The position numbers were made by a program, and so were the translations under genes. Shown here piece after piece: positions 52,678-60,459 of a stretch of 64,000 bases of DNA. Every line of letters starts with the position of its first letter. Position 1 is the first letter of the stretch. The stretch comes from Paenibacillus allorhizosphaerae (lineage in GTDB: Bacteria; Bacillota; Bacilli; Paenibacillales; NBRC-103111). The stretch spans positions 186,001 through 250,000 of the forward strand of contig NZ_CAJVCE010000001.1 in NCBI RefSeq assembly GCF_910594985.1, read 5' to 3'. Under the pieces are notes generated by a model. The model did no database searches, was not told the origin of the DNA, and saw only the letters and a list, made by a program, of their open reading frames with translations.

Positions 52678-53595
52678 TCATGATTCTGCGTTTAAAAAGC
52701 TTGTTATCTCCTCAAGCGTCGGGATAGAGGATTGGGCTCCCCTGCGCATCACACTTAGGGCGGCTGCAGCGGAAGCGAACCGCAGCGCCTCCGGGATCGG
52801 ACTCCCGGCGCTTATTCGTGCCGTATAGGCTCCGATGAATGTATCCCCGGCTGCTGTCGTATCGACCGCCTTTACCGGGCAAGCCGGCGTATAGAAGCGA
52901 TCCCCTTTTTGCCCCATGTACAGCGCGCCTTGCGATCCCAACGTAACGATCACTTCGCCTGCGCCGCCGGCTAGCAATGCACTTGCTGCAGATTCCGCCT
53001 CGGCTCTGCTGCCAACCTCCCGCCCCGTAATGAACTCCGCTTCGGATTCGTTGACAATTAGCATGTCGATTAGCTTGAGCACATCACCGGGAATCGGGAG
53101 CGCCGGGGCCGGGTTGAACGTTACGCGAATCCCTTCGGCTTTCGCCTGCCGGATCACGCTGAGATTCGAAGCCCATGGAATTTCATTTTGCAGAAGTATG
53201 GTTGTCACATCTTACGCGGCCCATAGCGGCTGAACATCTTCCGTGACCACGTCTCCGTTGGCTCCTTCGGACAAAATGATCTGATTTTGACCCGAAGCGT
53301 CCACGGTAATAAACGCCATGCCGGAGTTGCCGCTCTTTCGGACGACCAGATCCGCATCAATGCCTTCTTGTCGTAAAGCAGCCAGCAGCTCACCGCCGAA
53401 AGAATCGGAACCGACGGCGCCCGCCATCATTACATGGCCTCCCGAACGGGCAGCAGCGACAGCCTGATTCGCACCTTTGCCGCCGTAATTGTACTCCGTC
53501 CCCCCGCTCTTGATCGTTTGGCCGGGAATAGGATACTGCTGAACGCGGTTGACAATGTCCAGATTAATGCTGCCAACTACAGCTATGTTACCCAA
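52678..53595 (-). pseudogene. rbsK: Ribokinase (PfkB family), interrupted by an in-frame stop
   Basis: The frame from 53595 to 52678 is about 305 codons, the size of ribokinase. PfkB signature 1 is present as YNYGGKGANQAVAAA near residue 40, and signature 2 with the catalytic aspartate is DTTAAGDTFIGAY near residue 250. A single TAA at codon 128 (53212-53214) interrupts VQPLWAA and DVTTILLQNEIP without any frame change, so one substitution (for example TCA to TAA) explains it. A GTG three bases after the stop, at 53206-53208, could restart translation but lacks a ribosome binding site. The start is TTG with AAGGAGAG ten bases before. It would phosphorylate ribose or a related sugar. Confidence 0.85.
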
Positions 53596-53622
53596 TCCGA
53601 ATCAACTCTCCTTGCACATTTA

Positions 53623-53636
53623 TGGAACCGGTTCCA
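53623..53636. promoter_or_regulatory. LacI-type operator upstream of rbsK
   Basis: TGGAACCGGTTCCA is a perfect 14-bp palindrome located 28 bp before the rbsK start. It has the central CCGG-type symmetry used by LacI-family proteins and two near copies before the ADP-ribosylglycohydrolase gene. Confidence 0.75.
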
Positions 53637-53984
53637 ATTCGATTATGGCATAGCTAGCGAACATCGTCAATCCAAGATTTACAGTGAAATTCGTTGTATC
53701 CCGCAGCATGCATGTTAATTTCGATGCATGAATATCGCCTCACGTTTGTAGCAAATCGGGCAGGCAATCCACGCTGTCCGGATTCGACTCGCTTCATGCG
53801 CATCAGCACAAATATTTTCAATAATTAAAGCAAATCGCTAAAATACAAAGGATAATAAACCTGTGTATGGATGTAAACGCTATTTTACGGATTTGGATAA
53901 AATAATTGACGGTCAGCCATGTTTAACTCGGTTTACTTTTGTTGAATAAGAAAGTAATATTCAATTCGTACTTACAAATTGAAT
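53637..53984. other. Intergenic region upstream of the kimA riboswitch
   Basis: This 348-bp region has no gene. It is AT-rich and holds the kimA promoter region, including a perfect inverted repeat ATTCAATT/AATTGAAT at 53959-53984 just before the aptamer. A possible TTTACT / TAATAT promoter pair with 17-bp spacing lies at about 53935-53960. Confidence 0.5.
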
Positions 53985-54154
53985 AACGCTGAATTTTCTT
54001 TAAGAAAAACGGGGGACCCGACTACCGGGGTGAATCCTATGCCATAAGCATGGGAAGGGTACGCTTCTCACAACCCTAATCCGACAGCTAACCTCGTAAG
54101 CGTTTCGTGAGAAGGTGAGATGATGAACACAAGACTCTAACCTTGTGTTTTTTT
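53985..54154 (+). ncRNA. c-di-AMP riboswitch (ydaO-yuaA leader) with terminator
   Basis: The leader carries conserved ydaO-type blocks: GGGGGACCCGA near 54011, GGGGTGAATCC, GGGAAGGGT, CCGACAGCTAACCTCGTAAGC and GAGAAGGTGA. It ends in a terminator (AACACAAG/CTTGTGTT plus T tract, 54126-54154). The next gene is a KimA potassium importer, a standard target. High c-di-AMP is expected to favour termination and switch off potassium uptake. Confidence 0.92.
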
Positions 54155-54230
54155 GTGCTTTTTTTTGGATATATTAAACAGGAATTTGGAATTAGGTTAA
54201 CGAAAATCATTCTTAATCGAGGTGCACGGA

Positions 54231-56069
54231 ATGGCAGCAGATTCTTTAAAAAGAATGATATTCGGCAGGCCGCTCAAGTCCAATGAGTTGGAACAAGAAA
54301 AGATGCCCGTGTGGAAAGCTTTGCCGATTTTATCCTCGGATGCTTTGTCATCTGTAGCGTACGGTACGGAGCAGATTTTGATCGCTCTTGCAGCTGTTGG
54401 AGCCGCGGCGGCTTATGGTTTCTCGCTCCCTATTGCGATAGCCATCATCCTTTTGATTACCATTCTGGTCATCAGCTACAGACAAGTTATCGAAACTTAT
54501 CCTCAAGGCGGCGGAGCCTATATGGTCTCCAAAGAAAACTTGGGCATGTCTTTCGGAAGGTTGACGGGCGTGTCCTTATTAATCGATTACACTTTGACGG
54601 TGGCGGTGTCCATTTCGGCCGGGGTGCAGGCTATTACGTCCGCGTTTCCGGCGGCCATTCCTTATATTGTACCGATTGCCGTATTTCTTGTGTGGTTCAT
54701 GGTTTGGATCAATTTGAGAGGTACTTCGGAATCCGGAACCGTATTTGCCTTCCCCACCTATTTTTTTATTCTTTGTTTACTCATGTTAATAGGCAAAGGC
54801 ATTTTCGATTTGTTTACGGGAGCCAGTCATGCGTCAGCCGTTCATGTGATCCCTTCTTCCGTGCCTACAGGGCTCACCTTGTTTGTTTTGTTAAAAGCCT
54901 TCTCATCCGGATGTTCCGCCGTCACCGGCATCGAGGCGATTTCAGACGCGGTGCCTCATTTTAAATCGCCTTCCAAGGACAATGCCAAGCGAACCTTGGT
55001 TTGTCTAGGGATTTTGCTGGCGATCATATTCGGAGGCGTCACGGTTTTAACGATGGCCTACGGCATCACGCCGGACCCAAAAGGACATACATCCGTTCTC
55101 TCCATGGTTACGGAAAGTGCTTACGGACGCGGAATCATTTATTATGCAACCCAGATTGCAACTATGATGATTTTGACGCTTGCCGCCAACACCAGTTTTA
55201 ACGGGTTTCCGATCTTGGCATCGATCATGGCTCAAGATAAAAACTTTCCGCGCATGTTCGCTAACCGGGGAGACCGTCTATCCTTTCACTTCGGGATCGT
55301 AACATTAGGTATTTTGGCTTCCATCCTGCTGATTGCGTTTCGAGGAAAGACCGATGCGTTAATCCCGCTCTATGCCATCGGGGTATTTTTATCGTTTACG
55401 CTCGCTCAAAGCGGCCTCGTTCGCAAATGGCTGAAGGAAAAACAAAAGGGATGGCAGGGACGGTTGATTATAAACGGAATAGGCGCCCTTGTATCGTTTG
55501 CGGTTCTCGTTATTTTTTGCATTACAAAGTTTGTGCAAGGCGCCTGGATCGTGATTGTATTAACACCGATACTGTTATGGCTTATAACCAAAATCTACGA
55601 TCATTACGAAGATGTCGCTGACCAGCTTCGAATCAATATAGAGGAGCCTTTGCCGCATAAAGAATCGATTATCATCATTCCGATCGCCGGGATTCATCGC
55701 GTGGTTGCCTCTACGATCTCGTATGCAAAGACGCTTTCGCCAAATGTCATCGCTTTTTATATTTCCTTTACCGAAGAAGACGAGGACAAAATGGAGAAAA
55801 AATGGGAGCAGTGGAATCCAGGGGTGCGATTGGTAGTATTTCACTCCAGATACAGAACCATCGTCAAGCCTTTGGTGGAATTTATTGAACGGATTGATAC
55901 ACATGTCAAGGAGAAGCAGACGATTATGGTCCTTCTACCCCAATTCGTACCGAGGAAATGGTGGCAAAGATTGCTGCACAATCAGTCGGCATACCGAATC
56001 CGATCCAGACTGTTAAAGGAAAAGGACGTAGTCGTGGCTACCGTTCCATATCATTTATGCGAAAAGTGA
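54231..56069 (+). CDS. kimA: High-affinity potassium importer KimA
   Basis: This 612-residue APC-superfamily transporter takes up K+ with protons. It has 12 predicted helices in the first 450 residues (for example ILSSDALSSVAYGTEQILIA and IETYPQGGGAYMVSKENLG) and a cytoplasmic C-terminal domain of about 140 residues (ESIIIIPIAGIHRVVASTIS), the region that binds c-di-AMP in Bacillus KimA. The ATG at 54231 has GAGGTG six bases before it; the upstream GTG at 54222 lies within that site. Transcription is controlled by the c-di-AMP riboswitch directly upstream. Confidence 0.93.
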   Translation: MAADSLKRMIFGRPLKSNELEQEKMPVWKALPILSSDALSSVAYGTEQILIALAAVGAAAAYGFSLPIAIAIILLITILVISYRQVIETYPQGGGAYMVSKENLGMSFGRLTGVSLLIDYTLTVAVSISAGVQAITSAFPAAIPYIVPIAVFLVWFMVWINLRGTSESGTVFAFPTYFFILCLLMLIGKGIFDLFTGASHASAVHVIPSSVPTGLTLFVLLKAFSSGCSAVTGIEAISDAVPHFKSPSKDNAKRTLVCLGILLAIIFGGVTVLTMAYGITPDPKGHTSVLSMVTESAYGRGIIYYATQIATMMILTLAANTSFNGFPILASIMAQDKNFPRMFANRGDRLSFHFGIVTLGILASILLIAFRGKTDALIPLYAIGVFLSFTLAQSGLVRKWLKEKQKGWQGRLIINGIGALVSFAVLVIFCITKFVQGAWIVIVLTPILLWLITKIYDHYEDVADQLRINIEEPLPHKESIIIIPIAGIHRVVASTISYAKTLSPNVIAFYISFTEEDEDKMEKKWEQWNPGVRLVVFHSRYRTIVKPLVEFIERIDTHVKEKQTIMVLLPQFVPRKWWQRLLHNQSAYRIRSRLLKEKDVVVATVPYHLCEK

Positions 56070-56071
56070 AA

Positions 56072-56099
56072 AAAGAGAGGGCTAGTCGGCCCTCTCTTT
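56072..56099. terminator. Bidirectional terminator between kimA and small gene
   Basis: Perfect AAAGAGAGGGC and GCCCTCTCTTT arms with a 6-nt loop; on the minus strand a T6 tract follows, on the plus strand TTTCC. It ends both convergent genes. Confidence 0.85.
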
Positions 56100-56102
56100 C
56101 CA

Positions 56103-56225
56103 TTATTCTTCATCATCAATTTCTTCGTTATGATCAGGCACGACAACATACGTATTTTCACTGGTTTTTACATGCCAATCCTGCTGCGAGCTAAACAGTT
56201 CTTTTAACAGTTCTTCCAAGTCCAA
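56103..56225 (-). CDS. 40-residue acidic small protein
   Basis: A short frame starts with TTG at 56225, ten bases after AAGGGAG, and encodes an amphipathic start (LDLEELLKELFSSQQDWHV) and a strongly acidic end (PDHNEEIDDEE). It stops four bases before a terminator with a T6 tract in its own direction, which supports it as an expressed unit. I do not recognise a family. It could be a small regulatory or binding protein. Confidence 0.55.
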   Translation of the reverse strand: MDLEELLKELFSSQQDWHVKTSENTYVVVPDHNEEIDDEE

Positions 56226-56322
56226 TAGAACACATCTCCCTTATTCAATTCGCTACCATTAAATTGACCTTATGTCAGGAATCATATTCAAGTGCAGCTC
56301 ATGTCTTACGATTACAAGTCGT

Positions 56323-56883
56323 CTATAATGAAAATCTTTGCTTAATCATGCTTGCAACTTCTTCCGGGCTCAAATTTGCATTGTTGATTCTTATATAATG
56401 GTCTCTCTGGATTTCCCCATCAAAAGAGTTGAGCCGACTTTTCGCCATCCTGTTTAACAGATCCCGTTCGGAAAATGCAATATCTCTTTTTGTAGGTTTA
56501 TGATTTAGCCGGTTCGGCGTTTTATTTCGCTCCAGTCTTATTTCCAGTTCTGCTTCCAGTTCAACAAAACAAACGATACCGCCCTTCGATTCGAAGATGC
56601 GGCAAATGCTTTCTATATAGTCCCAGTCAGCCTGTTGGTCGAATGACCAAAGGTATGTAAATATTAAGCCATCCATGTCGCTATTCGCTACTTCTTCAAA
56701 GATCGCTTGGCGAAAAAGCTTGACTAATCGTCTCCCGGGTTCCGTGCCGTAACTAAAAATCGGAGCAACCGCTTCAATACTCATGTGATTATGAAAAAGC
56801 TTCAAACCCGTAATTTTTTCGAGCTCCTGGCCGACGGTCATTTTGCCCACTGCCTGCGGTCCAAATATGACTACGAATTTCAT
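56323..56883 (-). CDS. P-loop kinase-like protein (shikimate-kinase-like AAA domain)
   Basis: This 186-residue protein has the Walker A-like motif GPQAVGKMTVGQEL near residues 8-21, in which the usual GKT/GKS is GKM. A Walker B-like segment (DGLIFTYLW) and IVCFVELEAELEIRLERNK, followed by HKPTKRDIAFSERDL, recall shikimate and gluconate kinase-like proteins. It is monocistronic, with GGGAGAGGGG about 12 bases upstream of the ATG. The missing Thr/Ser after Lys is unusual but occurs in this group. The substrate is unknown. Confidence 0.78.
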   Translation of the reverse strand: MKFVVIFGPQAVGKMTVGQELEKITGLKLFHNHMSIEAVAPIFSYGTEPGRRLVKLFRQAIFEEVANSDMDGLIFTYLWSFDQQADWDYIESICRIFESKGGIVCFVELEAELEIRLERNKTPNRLNHKPTKRDIAFSERDLLNRMAKSRLNSFDGEIQRDHYIRINNANLSPEEVASMIKQRFSL

Positions 56884-57107
56884 AATAGCGTTACGCCCCT
56901 CTCCCTTTTATAAGCTTCGGAGTAATATAGAAAATAATACCATTTCCATTAGCGTAATTCTATATGCGATCTCCGAACGGCACGAAAGCTGGAGAAGCTG
57001 CCATGAAGAAAGCTTTTCTTGAAGCATCAGAATGGTTCGGCTTCGCTGATAATTCTAAATGGACGATATTATGCCGAAGCCACGGAATAGAAAAAGCAGC
57101 CGGTATT

Positions 57108-57157
57108 GAACTGCACCCCATTTGTTAGACACAACTAACAAAAGAGGCGCAGTTCAC
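57108..57157. repeat. 50-bp imperfect palindrome resembling joined IS3/IS150-type ends
   Basis: TGAACTGCACCCC at the left mirrors GAGGCGCAGTTCA at the right, and TTTGTTAG mirrors CTAACAAA in the middle. The outer 8 bp and inner 8 bp arms are perfect. The TGAACTGC...TTTGTTAGAC layout resembles terminal repeats of IS150-group elements with the inside deleted. It follows the stop of the AHSA1 gene and may also act as its terminator. Confidence 0.45.
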
Positions 57158-57175
57158 CTAGGGCAGCTTGTGGCA

Positions 57176-57637
57176 CTATTGATTCAAAGACCGGGGGGGT
57201 ATTCCAGCAAGCAACGCACCCAATCGGTCGAGGTTTTGCTCGTTGCCTTTGGCGCAGTAAGGCTTGGCCTGTTCGAACTCCTTCGTGTCCTTAAAAAGCT
57301 GGCTGAATGTGACTCTCGTGCGACTGCCAAGTTCTTCGAAGGTCGCTGTCACCCGAAATTGGTGTCCGGACAAATGATCGAGCACGATCCGCTCCATAGG
57401 TACGATCTCGACAAAGACGCTATGGTTCGGATAGTTTGCGCCATCCGGTCCGTGCATGTCGAAGCGCCACGAGCCTCCGGGCCTCAAATCGAACTCGTGA
57501 AACGTATTGGTGAAGCCTTTCGGCCCCCACCAGTAGGCCAATTGCTCCGGCTCAGTCCAAGCTCGAAAAACAAGCTCCCGCGGCACATCATATTCTCGCG
57601 CAGATATAATTTCATTATCTTTTATCATTGGTAACAT
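57176..57637 (-). CDS. SRPBCC/AHSA1-domain protein
   Basis: This is a 153-residue START-like ligand-binding fold of the activator-of-Hsp90-homologue-1 family. Family segments are ISAREYDVPRELVFRAWTEP, QLAYWWGPKGF and GSWRFDMHGPDG. The ATG follows AAGGAGG by eight bases. It is the third gene of the MerR-AHSA1-AHSA1 operon, 14 bp after the second. The proteins probably bind a hydrophobic small molecule. The function is unknown. Confidence 0.88.
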   Translation of the reverse strand: MLPMIKDNEIISAREYDVPRELVFRAWTEPEQLAYWWGPKGFTNTFHEFDLRPGGSWRFDMHGPDGANYPNHSVFVEIVPMERIVLDHLSGHQFRVTATFEELGSRTRVTFSQLFKDTKEFEQAKPYCAKGNEQNLDRLGALLAGIPPRSLNQ

Positions 57638-57651
57638 GCGCTCAAACCTCC

Positions 57652-58083
57652 TTAAAGCGATTTGCCCAGCGCGTCAAGCATTACGTTCGTGCCGTGCTCA
57701 CGTATTTCCGGCGTATCGTGCCCGTCGAAGAATGTGCCTTGCTCGGTGAAGACCAACTTCGTGCCGCCCTCCGTCGGTATAAGCTCGACCGTTGTGATCG
57801 ACACGGACATGCGTGTATCGTTCGAATCCAAGGTGTAGGTATATACGATCCGCTGTTCCGGGATGATCTCCTGATAACAAGCGTCGAAGGTAAAGACCGG
57901 TCCTTCCGGAGGCCCACCGGCGCTGTATTCGCGCCCCCCTACCCGAAATTCGAAGATTTCGGGCTTGGAAAACCACTTCCCTTTGGCGGATGGGTCAGAC
58001 CAAGCGTTATAAACCTTTTCAGGCGAAGCTGGATACGTTCGTTCGATGACGAAGGTAGCGTGTTTGACGAATCGTTCAATCAT
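57652..58083 (-). CDS. SRPBCC/AHSA1-domain protein
   Basis: This 143-residue protein has the AHSA1-type start FVIERTYPASPEKVYNAWSD, then GKWFSKPEIFEFRVGGREY and TKLVFTEQGTFFDG. AAGGAGG lies six bases before the ATG. It is only moderately similar to the next gene product (57176-57637). It follows the MerR gene by 21 bp, so the regulator and both AHSA1 proteins form one unit, perhaps controlled by the MerR ligand. Confidence 0.88.
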   Translation of the reverse strand: MIERFVKHATFVIERTYPASPEKVYNAWSDPSAKGKWFSKPEIFEFRVGGREYSAGGPPEGPVFTFDACYQEIIPEQRIVYTYTLDSNDTRMSVSITTVELIPTEGGTKLVFTEQGTFFDGHDTPEIREHGTNVMLDALGKSL

Positions 58084-58104
58084 GGATAATCCTCCTTGGG
58101 TTCA

Positions 58105-58584
58105 TTACTCATTTTCTTCGGCAAGAAAAGTGCCGAGCATGTCCAGCCGGTGCTCCCAGCTCATCCGCCGCTCGACGACCAGCTTCTCTTGACCGGTCTT
58201 CATCGCTTGAAGGAGCCTAGTGAAATCTTCAACCGTGAGCGGCGCCCTCCCCTGCATCAGCTCGGACACATGTTCAAGCTGCTCCAATAGCTTGTGCTGA
58301 AGCTTCATTTGTTCCTTGATCCGCTCCATCTGCAAGGTAACAATCTCAAGCGGACTATACTGCTCCCCGGCCAAGACGGACTTGACTTCCTCAAGCGATA
58401 AGCCGAGCTCCTTGAGCGATAAAATCTGCTGCAGACGCGAAATGTCGGATTCATTGTACAGCCTGTGGCCGGATTCGGTCTGGTCGGATGGCGAAAACAA
58501 GCCGATTTGATCGTAAAATCGCAATGTTCGCACGGTGAGCCCCGTCAGCTTGGCGAGGTCGCCTACTTTCCATTTACGTTTCAT
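58105..58584 (-). CDS. MerR-family transcriptional regulator
   Basis: This 159-residue regulator has an N-terminal MerR helix-turn-helix (KVGDLAKLTGLTVRTLRFYD, about 5-24) with the wing GLFSPSDQTESGHRLYNESD, and a C-terminal coiled helix (LQMERIKEQMKLQHKLLEQL). It resembles the TipAL/BmrR effector-binding type without a long effector domain. ATG 58584 follows AAGGAG by six bases. It is the first gene of the AHSA1 operon and may respond to a hydrophobic compound. Confidence 0.88.
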   Translation of the reverse strand: MKRKWKVGDLAKLTGLTVRTLRFYDQIGLFSPSDQTESGHRLYNESDISRLQQILSLKELGLSLEEVKSVLAGEQYSPLEIVTLQMERIKEQMKLQHKLLEQLEHVSELMQGRAPLTVEDFTRLLQAMKTGQEKLVVERRMSWEHRLDMLGTFLAEENE

Positions 58585-58767
58585 AATCAACTCCTTCTTC
58601 AACGCTAGCTTGTTTACCGGTAACTTTACTATAAATCATGACGTTACGTAAGGTGCAAGCACAAAAAACTTTTCCGGCAACAACAAATATCGTATGATCA
58701 ACATCATCTGCTGCCAGCCAGCACCTGGCGATGGATTGTTTTTAGCGAACAGAAACGTCCGCAAATA

Positions 58768-58797
58768 TGAAAAAGCTTGATTTCTCAAGCTTTTCAC
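58768..58797 (-). terminator. Terminator of the TOMM cluster
   Basis: AAAAGCTTGA and TCAAGCTTTT arms flank TTTC; the minus-strand continuation is TTTTTCATATTTG. It stands 55 bp after the stop codon of the SagB-type gene. Confidence 0.7.
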
Positions 58798-58852
58798 ATG
58801 GCTATGCAAACCTATTTTGTTTCGTTAACCAATGAAGCATACTTTAAATCAT

Positions 58853-60436
58853 CTAAGTATGCAGGCTCCCTTCCAAACGAGGACGCCCGCGATAGTGACC
58901 GATCGGAATCTGGATCAGCGTCGTTTTTTTCTGGTCCGCCAGATTGTACAGTTCGTCGCAAACCGCAGGATCATACCCGAGCAGCGGCCGTCCTCCCATG
59001 CCGACGGCCGACGCCGCGAATAGCAGTCTTTGTACAAGCATCCCTGCCTCCATCTGTTGAATACGGTATCCGCGATAGCCTAATTCGGGTTGGTTGTAAT
59101 TCCGATCTCCTGCCACATGAAAACAGAGCGGCACTTGAAATAAATTGACGTTATCCAACGACATTCCCTTTTGCAGCCGCAGCCGGTGATCTCCCGGAAG
59201 CACGCGGCGCAGCATATGGGCTGTGCCGTCATAACGATAGGCGCCGTCCGGTACGCCCTCAACGTTATACACACTGCAGTACAAAGACAAACGCGAAGCA
59301 GGATGTTCTCCTGGACTATTCAAATCGCTGTATACCGAAGAGAAAGAAGCGGTCGTTTCTTGTAACAAAGCCGCCAGGTCCTGCTGTGACACCCGGCGGA
59401 GTACGAAATCCGATTCCGGCGAATACCGGCTTCGGCAATATGAGGCCAGGTCACAGGACAATCGCTTTACGAAAGGCATATATGCCGCTTGAATACCGGT
59501 ATCCGCATGGGTCGCCCTACCCGCTTGTCGAAACGATGCTGCTGCATCCTGCATGGACGCTTCATTCATCCGGATGAGCATCGGATACTCTTTTATATTT
59601 TGCGACCGTACGTAGTGTTCATGCCGAACCATAGGCAGCTCGCGGCAAAGCTGTATCGCAGAATCGGCTTCCATTCCAACCGTCGCTTGTCGAAACCATG
59701 CGGCCGTGGGCTTTGTCGATAACGGAATGACCGCATACACGCTCTCTTCCTGATCGGAAACGCCTAGCAGATGGTTGACCGCTCGATCCAGAAACTGGTA
59801 ATATGCGCCCGATTCAAAGCCGAAACGCTTTGCTGATTCAAGAAGGTGGCCGATCAGCACCCCCGTGTCCAATCCTTGCAAACGATAAGCGAAGTTATGG
59901 TACTTATAAAAATTTTTCCAAAACATAACCGATACAAAAACCGCTCCAAAACAGCCGGATATATCACATCGGTTACCGAGTGCCCGTGACAAAAATGAAT
60001 CAAAAACTCCCTCTCGAAGCAGTACCAGACGATGATGCGCCGCGTCATAATGGTAAACGCCGTTAGGAGCCTCCGTCGTCTTCAAGTAAATATACAATTC
60101 GTTCGGGTACAGTCCGCCGCCGGAAGGGACAAACCGCCGGTACATCTGCAGCGGTCCAATCGACGGATTAGCGGAACGATCCAGAGGGTATTGACTTAAT
60201 CGGGCTACACCATATGCATGCCAGAGCATGTATCCGACGGTCTCTAGATCGGGACCCGAAGGCGGCGGTCCATCGCGGCGCAGCGTTAACGGCACTTCCG
60301 GGCATAGCGGAATGACCGGCAGGCGGCGATAGAGCTTATAGGTAAGCGGCGCGTCAGCCCAGTCGATTTCCCAATCCGGCGGTTTGGATTCGTACGTATC
60401 CGCATGGAGACTGCGAAGAAACTGTTCCGGAGTCAT
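58853..60436 (-). CDS. SagB-type dehydrogenase with two nitroreductase domains (TOMM)
   Basis: This 527-residue FMN-dependent dehydrogenase would oxidise azolines to azoles in a peptide natural product. Two nitroreductase-like halves are visible. The first (about 60-270) has GYMLWHAYGVARLSQYPLDR, RFVPSGGGLYPNELYIYL and NGVYHYDAAHHRLVLL. The second (about 330-527) has LRRVSQQDLAALLQETTASF, DGAYRYDGTAHML, LGYRGYRIQQMEAGMLVQRL and SAVGMGGRPLLGYD. The ATG at 60436 follows GGGGG/AAAGGAG. It lies 23 bp after the cyclodehydratase gene, so it belongs to the same transcript. Confidence 0.9.
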   Translation of the reverse strand: MTPEQFLRSLHADTYESKPPDWEIDWADAPLTYKLYRRLPVIPLCPEVPLTLRRDGPPPSGPDLETVGYMLWHAYGVARLSQYPLDRSANPSIGPLQMYRRFVPSGGGLYPNELYIYLKTTEAPNGVYHYDAAHHRLVLLREGVFDSFLSRALGNRCDISGCFGAVFVSVMFWKNFYKYHNFAYRLQGLDTGVLIGHLLESAKRFGFESGAYYQFLDRAVNHLLGVSDQEESVYAVIPLSTKPTAAWFRQATVGMEADSAIQLCRELPMVRHEHYVRSQNIKEYPMLIRMNEASMQDAAASFRQAGRATHADTGIQAAYMPFVKRLSCDLASYCRSRYSPESDFVLRRVSQQDLAALLQETTASFSSVYSDLNSPGEHPASRLSLYCSVYNVEGVPDGAYRYDGTAHMLRRVLPGDHRLRLQKGMSLDNVNLFQVPLCFHVAGDRNYNQPELGYRGYRIQQMEAGMLVQRLLFAASAVGMGGRPLLGYDPAVCDELYNLADQKKTTLIQIPIGHYRGRPRLEGSLHT

Positions 60437-60459
60437 CTCCTTTTTCCCCCTCAGCCCTA

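Noticed and set aside
53888-53905. cre-like sequence ATGTAAACGCTATTTTAC upstream of kimA
   Set aside because: Two key positions of the right half (C and A) do not match, and catabolite control of potassium uptake is not expected.
56964-57128. Open frame of 54 codons on the plus strand
   Set aside because: No ribosome binding site, no recognisable family, and its end runs into the palindrome at 57108-57157.
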